Shown here: positions 1 through 7,051 of the stretch, in pieces
How positions within the stretch are numbered: position 1 is the first letter of the stretch
Layout of the letters: the number at the start of each line of letters is the position of its first letter
Assembly: GCA_050124735.1 (NCBI GenBank)
Contig: JASFEQ010000092.1
Coordinates: 1 to 12,460 of the forward strand
Reading direction: 5' to 3'
From: JASFEQ01 sp050124735
GTDB taxonomy: Bacteria > Desulfobacterota > DSM-4660 > Desulfatiglandales > HGW-15
Length of the DNA stretch: 12,460 nt
The notes under the pieces: generated by a model
Seen by the model: only the letters and a program-made list of their open reading frames with translations
Database searches by the model: none
What the model was told of the DNA's origin: nothing
Translations under genes and position numbers: made by a program

Positions 1-236
1 AGATTCTCGGGTTCCCGAATATAGAGGGGTTGATAGATCTGACTCAAGACCTTTCGAGACCAACTGTCACTGGCCAGCCAGATGTTAAGTGTCTTGGGCT
101 CTTCCAGTACACCAATCTTAATAACACCTTTCCCCAAGACCACCACGCTAAGGGGCCCAAGAAGGAGAAATACCTGAAGTAGGAAAATGAAGATGGGTCT
201 GCAAAAGAACTGAAGCTGTTTTGAAGTCTCTTTCAC
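1..236 (-). CDS. ABC transporter substrate-binding protein, family 5 (partial, N-terminus only)
   Basis: The first 78 codons of a minus-strand gene that runs off the left edge. Translation from GTG at 236 gives a basic N-terminus (VKETSKQ), a hydrophobic stretch at about residues 14-35 that reads as a Sec signal peptide or membrane anchor, then IGVLEEPKTLNIW at about 41-53 and IYQPLYIREPE at about 67-77. This is the usual start of the mature domain of family 5 (peptide/nickel/oligopeptide type) periplasmic binding proteins, which capture a solute outside the membrane and deliver it to an ABC permease. The GTG start is chosen because AAGGAG lies 7 nt upstream in the minus-strand reading and no better in-frame start is near. 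The next gene upstream ends before a strong terminator, so this gene probably has its own promoter between 237 and 337. The ligand cannot be inferred. Confidence 0.82.
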   Translation of the reverse strand, partial: MKETSKQLQFFCRPIFIFLLQVFLLLGPLSVVVLGKGVIKIGVLEEPKTLNIWLASDSWSRKVLSQIYQPLYIREPEN

Positions 237-337
237 CGCCTGTCTCCTTCCCTTTTCATAACCTTCGGACTCATTTATTTTACTTTGCAAAACCTGGTCC
301 TCCGGGCCAAGATTCTCTGCAATGCAGCATAACAAAC

Positions 338-368
338 AAAAAGGGGAGCGTCAAAACTCCCCTTTTTT
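338..368 (-). terminator. Rho-independent terminator after the carboxyltransferase gene
   Basis: An 11-bp perfect stem (AAAAAGGGGAG at 338-348 pairs with CTCCCCTTTTT at 357-367) has an 8-nt loop and is flanked by A/T runs on both sides. On the minus strand it ends in a T-rich tract and lies about 50 nt past the stop codon of the carboxyltransferase gene, so it should end that transcript. The symmetry means it could also stop plus-strand transcription. Confidence 0.88.
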
Positions 369-419
369 GTCGGCCTGATACTTATAAGGTATTAAATATA
401 GCGTATCACGGTTTAGGCA

Positions 420-1916
420 TTATTGAATGGTACTGCACACCTGCTCTATGGCCGCGGCCATGGCCTCATCTTCTTTACGGATATCCTCAAGCGTCTTGCC
501 CATGACCTCACGCGGCTTTTCTTCCAGGCCATACTTCCACTTCAAGAACTGCTCGCCCGTGCTGGGATAGATTGTACCGATGAGGAGATCATAGTCATCC
601 TTTGGCAGATCTCCCAACCTTTCCCTGGCCTGGTCCAACTCCGGCTCCAGATAATCGGCCGCCCGGCCGGTGACAGGGGTCTCCCCCCGTTTGTAGCCTT
701 TTAAGACCTGCTTCTGGACCTCAGGATCTACTGGCGTGGGTGTCTTTCCATACAGCCCATAGACCATGTCTTTGACCTCGTTGGTGACCATCTTGTATCT
801 GCCAAAAAGCACATTTAGTACGGCCTGAACACCAACGATCTGGGACGTGGGTGTGACCAAGGGAGGTGTTCCAAGCTCCTTCCGCGTAACGGCGACCTCT
901 TTGAACACCTCGGGCAAACGATCCAACGCTTTGGCGTCTTTGAGCTGATTCACCAGGTTGGAGAGCATACCCCCAGGCACTTGATGGGCCAACACGCCCG
1001 TGTCGATGACCGACATTTTGTGCTTTGCCAGATAGTCGCGGTACTTGGGTGCGATGGTCTCCATATAATCACCCAGTTCGAGCAGAAGACTCAGATCGAA
1101 CCCCGGATCCCTGGTGGTCTCATACAGGGTGGCCACAATGGGTTCCACAGCAGGCTGGGAGGTCCTCAAGGCAAAGGGAGCCAGGCAGGTGTCAATGATG
1201 TCCACTCCCGCCTTGATAGCCTCCAGATATATCATGGAGGCCATGCCACTGGTATAGTGGGTATGAAGATGGATAGGAATCTTGAGCTCTTTTTTCAGGA
1301 CAGTGATGATTTTGGCAATATCAAAGGGGGCCATTATTCCAGCCATGTCCTTGAGGCAGAGGGTATCTGCTCCCATATCCTCGATCTCTTTGGCTTTGTT
1401 ACGATAATAGTCCAGGTTGAATACCTCGCCCCCCATGCGCCTCTCGGTCAGAGAGTAGCAGATGGTGCCCTGGAAGTGCTTACCGTTGGCTTTGATCCTC
1501 TCCACAACCGTTTGAAAATTGCGGAAATCGTTCAAGGCATCAAACACACGGAACACGTCAATGCCCACTTCACAGGACTTGTCCACGAAGAGTTTTGCCA
1601 CATCGTCCGCATAGTTACGATACCCCACCAAGTTCTGACCTCTCAACAGCATGGAAAAGGGGGTCTTTTTGATATGCGCTTTCAATGTCCTGACGCGCTC
1701 GAAGGGGTCTTCGGCCAAGAAGCGGTGCATGGAATCGAACGTTGCGCCCCCCCAAACTTCCATGGCCCAGAAACCAACGCTGTCCATTTTCTCAGCAATG
1801 GGAAGCATGTCCTCGGTCCTCATCCTCGTAGCCAGTAACGACTGATGGCCATCTCGAAAGGTGTTGTCTTGAATCTTAATGGGATTCTTCTTACCCGATT
1901 CTAAGAAATCGTTCAT
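420..1916 (-). CDS. pycB: Pyruvate/oxaloacetate carboxyltransferase subunit (PycB/OadA, 5S type), no biotin domain
   Basis: A 498-residue biotin-dependent carboxyltransferase that moves CO2 between carboxybiotin and pyruvate/oxaloacetate. The TIM-barrel domain fills roughly residues 10-300. Visible motifs are DNTFRDGHQSLLATR at 17-31 (catalytic/metal Asp17), LRGQN at 91-95, LKDMAG at 188-193 with Lys189 as the expected carbamylated metal ligand, and HLHTHYTSG at 216-224 with the metal-binding HxH pair H218/H220. A PYC_OADA-type conserved domain follows to about 460. The protein stops there: there is no C-terminal biotinyl domain (no MKM motif), so a separate biotin carrier protein and a biotin carboxylase must be encoded elsewhere. 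It could be pyruvate carboxylase subunit B, the oxaloacetate decarboxylase alpha chain, or a transcarboxylase 5S subunit; sequence alone does not decide. GGAGG lies 6 nt before the ATG. The gene is transcribed alone, with a promoter at 2009-2038 and a terminator at 338-368. Confidence 0.9.
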   Translation of the reverse strand: MNDFLESGKKNPIKIQDNTFRDGHQSLLATRMRTEDMLPIAEKMDSVGFWAMEVWGGATFDSMHRFLAEDPFERVRTLKAHIKKTPFSMLLRGQNLVGYRNYADDVAKLFVDKSCEVGIDVFRVFDALNDFRNFQTVVERIKANGKHFQGTICYSLTERRMGGEVFNLDYYRNKAKEIEDMGADTLCLKDMAGIMAPFDIAKIITVLKKELKIPIHLHTHYTSGMASMIYLEAIKAGVDIIDTCLAPFALRTSQPAVEPIVATLYETTRDPGFDLSLLLELGDYMETIAPKYRDYLAKHKMSVIDTGVLAHQVPGGMLSNLVNQLKDAKALDRLPEVFKEVAVTRKELGTPPLVTPTSQIVGVQAVLNVLFGRYKMVTNEVKDMVYGLYGKTPTPVDPEVQKQVLKGYKRGETPVTGRAADYLEPELDQARERLGDLPKDDYDLLIGTIYPSTGEQFLKWKYGLEEKPREVMGKTLEDIRKEDEAMAAAIEQVCSTIQ

Positions 1917-1959
1917 AGAAAACCTCCGTCATCTTTATAGGATAAAAATAAAAAAACTC

Positions 1960-1969
1960 TAAGCGCTTA
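1960..1969. promoter_or_regulatory. 10-bp perfect palindrome in the carboxyltransferase leader
   Basis: TAAGCGCTTA is its own reverse complement. It sits about 45 nt upstream of the carboxyltransferase start codon and downstream of the predicted minus-strand promoter, followed on the minus strand by a T-rich tract. It could be an operator half-site pair, but a palindrome this short can arise by chance. Confidence 0.25.
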
Positions 1970-2008
1970 TCACTCGGTTAAATGGGATTTTGAGATGGGT
2001 TCCCAAGA

Positions 2009-2038
2009 ATAACATCATCAATACGGATAAGTTGTCAA
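2009..2038 (-). promoter_or_regulatory. Sigma-70-type promoter for the carboxyltransferase gene
   Basis: On the minus strand a perfect -35 box TTGACA (2033-2038) is followed after 18 nt by TGTTAT (2009-2014), which matches four of six positions of the -10 consensus. Transcription would begin near 2002, giving a leader of about 85 nt before the start codon at 1916. Position and orientation fit the carboxyltransferase gene, which has no other obvious promoter. Confidence 0.5.
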
Positions 2039-2253
2039 GCTGAAAATGTGGCTTGGCGGGGAGCCAATGTCCCCGGGCTCTCTCTCCTCCAAAAAAATCC
2101 ATTTTATGGAAACAGGGCAGAGTGACATCCTTTAGAATTCGCTTCCCCTCGGAGGCCGTATCACAATTCGTCATCTCGGCCAAGTTTCGCATACCGGGAT
2201 TCGTCCGGTCGAAGATCCCGACGCCTTTGGTGGGAAATGACAGTTTTGATGCA
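2039..2253. other. Gene-free stretch between the MFS gene and the carboxyltransferase promoter
   Basis: With the promoter and leader, the full gap between the two minus-strand genes is 337 nt. I see no coding sequence in it: the frames that stay open have no ribosome-binding site and no recognisable protein. There are short inverted repeats such as ACCGG-n7-CCGGT at about 2194-2210, but no T-tract that would make a convincing terminator for the MFS gene. Confidence 0.4.
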
Positions 2254-3483
2254 TTACGAAATAGTCTCCTCACGTGTTTTCCGGCCAAGCAGCGCCAAAA
2301 TAATCGGGCCCAAAGCCACAATGATCCCCATTGTAATAAAGGCGGCCCCCCAAGAGTTAACACTCTGGCCACCGCCGGTCACATCTAAGGCCACCCCTAT
2401 CACCAAAGGGGCCACGGATGCGATCGCAAAACCCAATAGGGACTGGATCGCCATGGTGGCGCCGCGCCGTTCAGGTTCTGCACTTAAAACGGCACCCGTA
2501 TGAATCGCACCTGAATCAGCGGTTACAAACATGGTGTAAAACACGCATAGGCCTGCAACAATGGAATAGGGGAGTGCCGCTGTAAAACCAAAGCCAAAGG
2601 CAAAAAGGGCAGAACTCCACATGATGAGTGTAAGAATCCGTTGGCGGCCGAATCTAATGGCCAGTTCGGCGCCGCCCACGTTGGCGCCCACGGCCACAAG
2701 AGCCGCCAATGCGGCAACGGTGGCAGGAGACCAGTGATTCTCCCCTGCGGGCTGAAGGCTCAGGCTGAAGGCGAGGAATGCCACCATCCAGGAACGCATG
2801 GCAAATAGCTCCCACATATGTGCTGCATAAGCCAAGACGTAAGACATGGCCTTTCGATTACGCAGAACAGGCCGGAAATCCAGGAGACGGGTGTTTGGTG
2901 CCTCGCTGGGTTCAGGAGATTTGGGCCGTACTGCGCTGCCAGCAAGAGCCAAGGCAAACACAGCGCTCGCTGCTGCAAAGACAAAGGCCCAACGCCAGCC
3001 AAAGCGGGCACCAAGCTCACCCGCACCAAAAAACGACAAGCTCGTGCCTATGCCGAAAGTGGCCGTATAGATGCCCACGGCACGCGCCTGGGCTGTTCCG
3101 CGCAGACGGTCCACTAGCACCTTGAGCCCCGGGATATAGGTCCCAGCAAGTCCCAACCCGCCGAGGGCCCGGAAGAGGCAGGCCGTCCAGAATCCATCTG
3201 CAAACAGGGCGAAACCGAGCGCCGCCAATGCCGCAACTGCGGCAGAGGCAAGATAGACGCGGCGCGCGTCCACTCGGTCCGTGAGACTGGCAAGCACAGG
3301 CACAGTCACCGTGTAACCGGCATAGTAGATCCCATTGATCCAACCCGCTTCTGTGTTGGTCAAGCCCCAATCCTGAAGGAATCGGGGGAGTAGGGCTGGG
3401 AAGGCAAAAACGCCCGCCATGCCAAGCACCTCGGCAACACACATGATAAGGATTAGACGCGTGGCAGATTGAGAACTGTGCAT
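2254..3483 (-). CDS. Major facilitator superfamily transporter
   Basis: A 409-residue, very hydrophobic protein with the pattern of about 12 membrane helices split by a charged central linker (about residues 185-212, rich in Pro, Glu and Arg). The loop between helices 2 and 3 carries the MFS signature in the form SLTDRVDARRV (66-76), and the run from FRALGGLGLAG to KVLVDRLRG (104-129) matches the helix 4 region of the family. It should be a secondary transporter in the inner membrane; the substrate is unknown. A small organic acid is a guess from its position, divergent from a GntR regulator and dicarboxylate enzymes. The ATG at 3483 has only a distant AAGGA (14 nt upstream), but the next Met (residue 14) lies inside the first helix and lacks a ribosome-binding site. 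The gene looks clearly richer in G+C than its neighbours. Confidence 0.85.
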   Translation of the reverse strand: MHSSQSATRLILIMCVAEVLGMAGVFAFPALLPRFLQDWGLTNTEAGWINGIYYAGYTVTVPVLASLTDRVDARRVYLASAAVAALAALGFALFADGFWTACLFRALGGLGLAGTYIPGLKVLVDRLRGTAQARAVGIYTATFGIGTSLSFFGAGELGARFGWRWAFVFAAASAVFALALAGSAVRPKSPEPSEAPNTRLLDFRPVLRNRKAMSYVLAYAAHMWELFAMRSWMVAFLAFSLSLQPAGENHWSPATVAALAALVAVGANVGGAELAIRFGRQRILTLIMWSSALFAFGFGFTAALPYSIVAGLCVFYTMFVTADSGAIHTGAVLSAEPERRGATMAIQSLLGFAIASVAPLVIGVALDVTGGGQSVNSWGAAFITMGIIVALGPIILALLGRKTREETIS

Positions 3484-3581
3484 GCTTGATTTTATAGTCC
3501 TTATCGTCTTAGAACGGAAGTGAAAAGCAGATCGAAATGCCTACGAATTTGGTTTGCGGTCATCTTTCTGCAATATTATTC

Positions 3582-3620
3582 TTGACAGAGTTGCAATTTC
3601 ATACAATATACATTATACAA
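3582..3620 (+). promoter_or_regulatory. Promoter and possible operator of the GntR-fumarase operon
   Basis: TTGACA at 3582-3587 is a perfect -35 box but has only a weak -10 at the right distance (AATATA, 3605-3610). An overlapping option is TTGCAA (3591-3596), 17 nt, TATACA (3614-3619). The same AT-rich stretch contains two direct copies of ATACAA (3601-3606 and 3615-3620) with ATACAT between them, a plausible target for the FCD-type regulator encoded just downstream. The region is also the divergent control zone for the MFS gene on the other strand. The promoter is fairly likely; the operator is an inference. Confidence 0.45.
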
Positions 3621-3650
3621 AATGCAAGGGTAAAGGCGGGGGTATAAGAA

Positions 3651-4331
3651 ATGGTCAAGAATGCGCCCACAAGACAGGTTTTGGAACGCCCAAACCTGAG
3701 AGACCAGATCCACGAAATTCTCAAGAAAGAGATTATCTTGAGAAGGATCAAACCGGGCGAGAAAATCAACGAAGAGGAATTGGCCCAATCATTACAGGTG
3801 AGCCGTACACCTGTTCGCGAAACCCTGCTTCGCCTGGAACACGAGGGTATCGTGGAAATCATTCCGAGGCGAGGCGCATTTGTGGTATCACAATCCAAAC
3901 AGAAAGTTATGGACATCCTTCAGGTCAGGGAAGTACTGGAGGGATTGGTTGCAAGGTTGGCTACAGAGAACATGGACGAGCGAATCCTTAATCGACTTAG
4001 GAACTGCCTCAAAAAGATCAGTTCCACAAAGAACGATGAGGACATGCTGCTCAAATACCCTGCTGCTGACGTGGAGTTTCACTCTCTTCTGCTGGAAGCT
4101 TGCAGGAATGATGTACTCAGAAACATGATGGAGATTGTGAACAGCCACCTTCAGGTGATCAGGTTACGAACAGTGGTTTTACCGGGCAGGGCAAAGCAGA
4201 CAGTCAAGGAGCACTACAAGATTTTGGGGGCCATCGAGAAAGGGGATGCGTTGTCTGCTGAAAGCAAGATGAGGAAGCATGTGGAGAGTGTACGAAAGGA
4301 CGCTTTAAAGAATATTGATCTCATGGAATAG
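3651..4331 (+). CDS. GntR family transcriptional regulator, FadR/FCD subfamily
   Basis: A 226-residue regulator. Residues about 15-80 form the winged helix: LRDQIHEILKKEI, then KPGEKINEEELAQSLQVSRTPVRETLLRLEHEG with its recognition helix (SRTPVRETL, 51-59), then IIPRRGAFV as the wing. Residues about 85-220 form the all-helical FCD ligand domain. The metal-binding set of the family can be placed at Asp140, His144, His188 and His210; such domains bind small carboxylates, often through a metal. The stop is 14 nt before the fumarase alpha ATG with a good AAAGGAG between, so regulator and fumarase are probably co-transcribed. Likely role: local control of the dicarboxylate genes, and perhaps of the divergent MFS gene, in response to an organic acid. 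The ligand is not identifiable from sequence. Confidence 0.9.
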   Translation: MVKNAPTRQVLERPNLRDQIHEILKKEIILRRIKPGEKINEEELAQSLQVSRTPVRETLLRLEHEGIVEIIPRRGAFVVSQSKQKVMDILQVREVLEGLVARLATENMDERILNRLRNCLKKISSTKNDEDMLLKYPAADVEFHSLLLEACRNDVLRNMMEIVNSHLQVIRLRTVVLPGRAKQTVKEHYKILGAIEKGDALSAESKMRKHVESVRKDALKNIDLME

Positions 4332-4345
4332 AAAGGAGTAAGCGC

Positions 4346-5227
4346 ATGGCCGAATTTAGCTATCAGTTGGTGGAGGACGTGGCTAAGGAGCTCTACATCA
4401 GGGCACTAAAATATCTCCCTCCTGACGTAAAGGAGGCCTTAGAGAAGGCCTACGAGAGGGAGAGCAATGAAACGGCCAGGGAGATCTTCAAAACCATTTT
4501 CAAGAACCTAAAGATTGCCGAGGAAAAGAGTCTTTTGATCTGCCAGGACACGGGTCTTCCCATCTATATGGTCACACTGGGAAGCAAGTTCCCCGTGGAC
4601 GGTGCCAAGGTGGCCAAGGCCCTTGATAAAGGGGCAGAGCGGGCCACGCTGGAACACCCTTTTCGGGGCAGTTCGACCCATCCGCTCACACGGGTAAATC
4701 CTCAGACCAGCGTGGGCCCAGGACTGCCGGTTATCCATTGGGAATTCGACGAGGAGGCGGATTATCTGGATATCCTCATGGTGCCCAAGGGGTCCGGTTC
4801 TGAGAATATGAGCGCCATGCAGATGTTCATCCCGGCCGATGGCGTCAAGGCCTTGAAGAAGTTCGTGATCGATAGAGTGATCGCATCCGGGTCTAATCCG
4901 TGCCCTCCTGGGATCATAGGCGTTGGGATAGGCGGCACCGCTGACCTGGTAAGTGTGCTGGCCAAAAAGGCCATCGTGCGCCCCGTGGGTTCAAGCAATC
5001 CGGACCCCGAACTGGCTCAGATGGAAAAAGATTTGACAGAGGCGATTAACAAGACTGGTTCGGGACCTATGGGCCTTGGAGGTGATACGACCACCCTGGC
5101 AGTCCATATTGAGAGTGCCTACACCCATATCACACAAAATCCTGTGGCTGTGAACACACAGTGTTGGCCGGCCCGAAGGGCCCGTGCAAAGATATTTTCG
5201 GACGGAAAGGTGGAATACGGTTTTTAG
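4346..5227 (+). CDS. fumA: Class I fumarate hydratase, alpha subunit (Fe-S)
   Basis: A 293-residue N-terminal half of the two-subunit, oxygen-sensitive fumarase, which interconverts fumarate and L-malate using a [4Fe-4S] cluster. The three expected cluster cysteines are at C66 (LLICQDTG), C186 (GSNPCPPG) and C273 (NTQCWPARR). Asp68, two residues after the first Cys, and His261 (YTHITQNP) match catalytic positions I recall from the single-chain Leishmania class I fumarase. GIGVGIGGTAD-type glycine-rich sequence (190-200) and GPMGLGGDTTT (240-250) are also typical. AAAGGAG lies 7 nt before the ATG. Fumarase beta follows after 19 nt. The L-tartrate dehydratase alpha subunit belongs to the same family, but the sdh genes next door favour fumarase. 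Confidence 0.92.
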   Translation: MAEFSYQLVEDVAKELYIRALKYLPPDVKEALEKAYERESNETAREIFKTIFKNLKIAEEKSLLICQDTGLPIYMVTLGSKFPVDGAKVAKALDKGAERATLEHPFRGSSTHPLTRVNPQTSVGPGLPVIHWEFDEEADYLDILMVPKGSGSENMSAMQMFIPADGVKALKKFVIDRVIASGSNPCPPGIIGVGIGGTADLVSVLAKKAIVRPVGSSNPDPELAQMEKDLTEAINKTGSGPMGLGGDTTTLAVHIESAYTHITQNPVAVNTQCWPARRARAKIFSDGKVEYGF

Positions 5228-5246
5228 ATCCAGAAAGGAGAATAAA

Positions 5247-5837
5247 ATGGCACATTACAACCTGGGCACACCCCTTTCAGAGGATGACGTGAGGCAGCTG
5301 AAGGTCCGTGACACGGTGACTGTGAACGGGCACATTTTTGGCATTCGCGATGCAACCCAGATTCGCATGTTTGACCAGCAGCAGGAACCCCCTGTGGATC
5401 TCAAAGGGGCCATCTGTATACATACAGCCCCGAGCTTGAGAAAAGTGGGCGACAAGTGGGAGAAGATCTCTATCGGCACAACCACGAGCACCCGTATGGA
5501 ACGTTTCACCCCGCCCCTCATCGAAAACTATGGTGTGCGGGCCGTTGTTGGGAAAGCGGGTTTGCTGGAGGGAAGTCTGGATGCGATGAAGAAGTTCGGT
5601 GCCTGCTATCTTGCCATTGTGGGGGGAGCTGCAGCCCTTGAAACAACCCAGATAGAGGAGGTGGAGGCGGTCTACTGGGAGGACCTGCATCCTGAGGCCA
5701 TCTACAAGTTTCGTGTAAAGGACTTTGGTCCCTTGATCGTGGCCATGGATTCGCACGGGAATCACCTCTATTTTGATGTGAAAAAACAGATTGCAGAGAA
5801 GCTGCCTGAACTGTACAAAAGCCTGGGAGTTGAGTAG
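5247..5837 (+). CDS. fumB: Class I fumarate hydratase, beta subunit
   Basis: A 196-residue C-terminal half of the heterodimeric fumarase, which completes the active site with the alpha subunit. Substrate-binding residues can be placed at Arg34 (GIRDATQ), Thr79 and Arg83 (GTTTSTRME, 77-85) and Lys103 (VVGKAGL). Their spacing agrees with the Leishmania enzyme as I remember it (Arg421, Thr467, Arg471, Lys491). GKAGLLEGS and VGGAAAL (125-131) are further family blocks. The start at 5247 is preferred over an in-frame ATG at 5184, because AAAGGAG lies 6 nt before it and the longer version would overlap the end of the alpha gene by 44 nt. Small oddity: the helix after Arg34 reads RDATQ where many homologues have RDAAH. 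Confidence 0.92.
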   Translation: MAHYNLGTPLSEDDVRQLKVRDTVTVNGHIFGIRDATQIRMFDQQQEPPVDLKGAICIHTAPSLRKVGDKWEKISIGTTTSTRMERFTPPLIENYGVRAVVGKAGLLEGSLDAMKKFGACYLAIVGGAAALETTQIEEVEAVYWEDLHPEAIYKFRVKDFGPLIVAMDSHGNHLYFDVKKQIAEKLPELYKSLGVE

Positions 5838-5847
5838 AAGATTACAG

Positions 5848-5941
5848 GTCATTGCGAGGAGTTCCGCGCTTGGCGGAACGACGAAGCAATCTCGAAGTGA
5901 AGGGTGAGATTGCCGCGCTCCCTTCGGTCGCTCGCAATGAC
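5848..5941. repeat. Palindromic intergenic repeat, GTCATTGCGAG family, copy 1
   Basis: A 94-bp element bounded by an 11-bp perfect inverted repeat (GTCATTGCGAG at 5848-5858, CTCGCAATGAC at 5931-5941). Inside are two more perfect inverted pairs: GTTCCGC/GCGGAAC (5861-5867, 5873-5879) and GCAATCTC/GAGATTGC (5886-5893, 5906-5913). It begins 10 nt after the fumarase beta stop. Repeats of this type (GTCATTGCGAG...GAAGCAATCTC) are scattered through many bacterial genomes as small non-coding elements. There is no T-tract, so it is not an obvious terminator, though the folded RNA could affect transcript ends or stability. Confidence 0.85.
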
Positions 5942-5973
5942 AATTGTAATAATATGAGAGGGCCTTGTGTTCG

Positions 5974-6002
5974 TTGAACCTAGAAGCACAAAAATTCATG
6001 AT
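5974..6002 (+). promoter_or_regulatory. Possible promoter upstream of sdhC
   Basis: TTGAAC (5974-5979), a 17-nt spacer and CATGAT (5997-6002) each match four of six positions of the sigma-70 consensus. The gap from fumB to sdhC is 227 nt and contains a folded repeat, so a separate promoter for the sdh genes is plausible. The match is modest. Confidence 0.3.
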
Positions 6003-6064
6003 TGAACGCCGTGGTCCGCAGGAAGCAATAAACTATTCTTGAATTGAGACACGGAGAAATTCTT

Positions 6065-6457
6065 ATGGCCGGGAATGAAATGGCTCTTTCACTAGCATAT
6101 AGGGCCAAGACACAAGTCTGGACCACGATCGGGATGTGGGCCTGGATTCTCCACCGTCTTACCGGACTGGGGCTCGTACTCTATATCTTCATCCACATCG
6201 TTTTGATGAGTACATCTCTTTTAAGGGGACAGCCGGCCTTCGATGCCATGCTCACACTTTTAATGCGTCATCCTGTTTTCGAAGTTTTAGACACACTACT
6301 GCTAGGCGCAGTTCTTTATCACGGCTTCAACGGCGTTCGAATACTGTTGTTTGATCTGGGCGTGGGAATTGGGGTGGGGCGTCAGAAAGTGTTGTTTTGG
6401 GTCTTTATGGCAATAGCAGCCATCTTGTGGGCGTTCTCTATTGCCGTAAAATTCTAA
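6065..6457 (+). CDS. sdhC: Succinate dehydrogenase/fumarate reductase cytochrome b subunit (SdhC)
   Basis: A 130-residue membrane anchor with three hydrophobic segments at about 22-52, 72-98 and 107-128. It should carry heme b and the quinone site and hold the SdhAB head on the inner membrane. Family marks are HRLTGLGL (30-37), His44 in the first helix, and LYHGFNGVRILLFD (84-97), where His86 is the expected heme ligand. The start at 6065 is chosen over an in-frame TTG at 6044 because GGAG sits 8 nt before the ATG; the TTG has no ribosome-binding site. sdhD begins 19 nt after the stop. Confidence 0.85.
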   Translation: MAGNEMALSLAYRAKTQVWTTIGMWAWILHRLTGLGLVLYIFIHIVLMSTSLLRGQPAFDAMLTLLMRHPVFEVLDTLLLGAVLYHGFNGVRILLFDLGVGIGVGRQKVLFWVFMAIAAILWAFSIAVKF

Positions 6458-6476
6458 GAGACGAGGTTGGGTAGCG

Positions 6477-6809
6477 GTGAATGCTTGGACCTGGTTACTG
6501 CAGAGAGTCAGCGCATGCGTGTTGCTAATCGTTCTTGGATTGCACATTTGGTTTTTGCATTTTGCTCACAGTGGAGAGGTGCTTCACTATAGTGAGATAA
6601 TCAAAAGACTGGGTACACCCATCTTCATCACACTGGATATTCTTTTGCTGATTTTTGGACTCTACCACGCCATCTATGGCGTTTATTCTGTTTTCCTTGA
6701 CTTTGGGTTCGGATTGAAAACAAGAGTAGTCGTCCTTGGCTTGCTGATTATAGGAGCCATGAGTTTCCTGGGCTTGGGGATTTATGGGTTTTGGGTCTTT
6801 ATAACGTAA
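6477..6809 (+). CDS. sdhD: Succinate dehydrogenase second membrane anchor subunit (SdhD)
   Basis: A 110-residue protein with three hydrophobic segments (about 11-30, 48-75, 83-108), starting at GTG with GAGG 10 nt upstream. It is the second anchor of the complex. It mirrors SdhC: LLQRVSACVLLIVLGLH at its start and YHAIYGVYSVFLDFG (63-77) correspond to YHGFNGVRILLFDLG in SdhC, so both chains offer a histidine (His64 here, His86 in SdhC) in the same helix, plus His23 and His28 in the first helix. This is compatible with a two-heme anchor, but heme content cannot be read from sequence alone. A hairpin-bearing repeat region separates it from sdhB. Confidence 0.8.
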   Translation: MNAWTWLLQRVSACVLLIVLGLHIWFLHFAHSGEVLHYSEIIKRLGTPIFITLDILLLIFGLYHAIYGVYSVFLDFGFGLKTRVVVLGLLIIGAMSFLGLGIYGFWVFIT

Positions 6810-6848
6810 AGAACCCAGGGAATCTTAATAGAGATGGGCTTTTTGCAA

Positions 6849-7012
6849 CGGGCGAAATGCCTCGCCCGTCATCGCGAGGTTGACGAAGGAGGCCGAAGCG
6901 ATCTCGTTGTCTAAAGGCTAGCCATTCTTGGGACAGTGTTTCACTCAAAATGGAGCCCTAGATGACCTTATCATGAGATTGCTTCCCCCGCTCTCCAGCG
7001 GGGTGCAATGAC
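6849..7012. repeat. Palindromic intergenic repeat, GTCATTGCGAG family, copy 2, with flanking hairpin
   Basis: This fills most of the 242-nt gap between sdhD and sdhB. A 7-bp stem (CGGGCGA 6849-6855, TCGCCCG 6862-6868) leads into GTCATCGCGAG (6868-6878), GAAGCGATCTC, then after about 70 nt of unrelated sequence GAGATTGC, a 7-bp hairpin CCCCGCT/AGCGGGG (6986-6992, 6997-7003) and GCAATGAC ending at 7012. The ends and internal blocks match copy 1 at 5848-5941, so both are the same repeat family. This copy is more diverged and carries extra sequence in its middle. The 6849-6868 hairpin has no T-run, so it is not called a terminator. Confidence 0.75.
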
Positions 7013-7051
7013 GTTTATGGGGCGACGTTGTGTGAATCCCAGAGGGAGAAG

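Noticed and set aside
221..505. Plus-strand open frame of 94 codons across the left intergenic region
   Set aside because: It runs through the terminator hairpin and into the antisense of the carboxyltransferase gene, has no ribosome-binding site and no protein-family character.
981..1838. Long plus-strand open frame of 285 codons
   Set aside because: It is the exact antisense of the conserved carboxyltransferase gene, whose motifs and ribosome-binding site are unambiguous; the frame is a codon-bias shadow.
1959..2372. Minus-strand open frame covering the gap between the MFS and carboxyltransferase genes
   Set aside because: It begins inside the MFS gene in another frame, lacks a ribosome-binding site and shows no recognisable domain.
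6849..6868. GC-rich hairpin after sdhD considered as a terminator
   Set aside because: There is no T-tract after the stem, and its right arm merges into the GTCATCGCGAG repeat, so it is better explained as part of that element.
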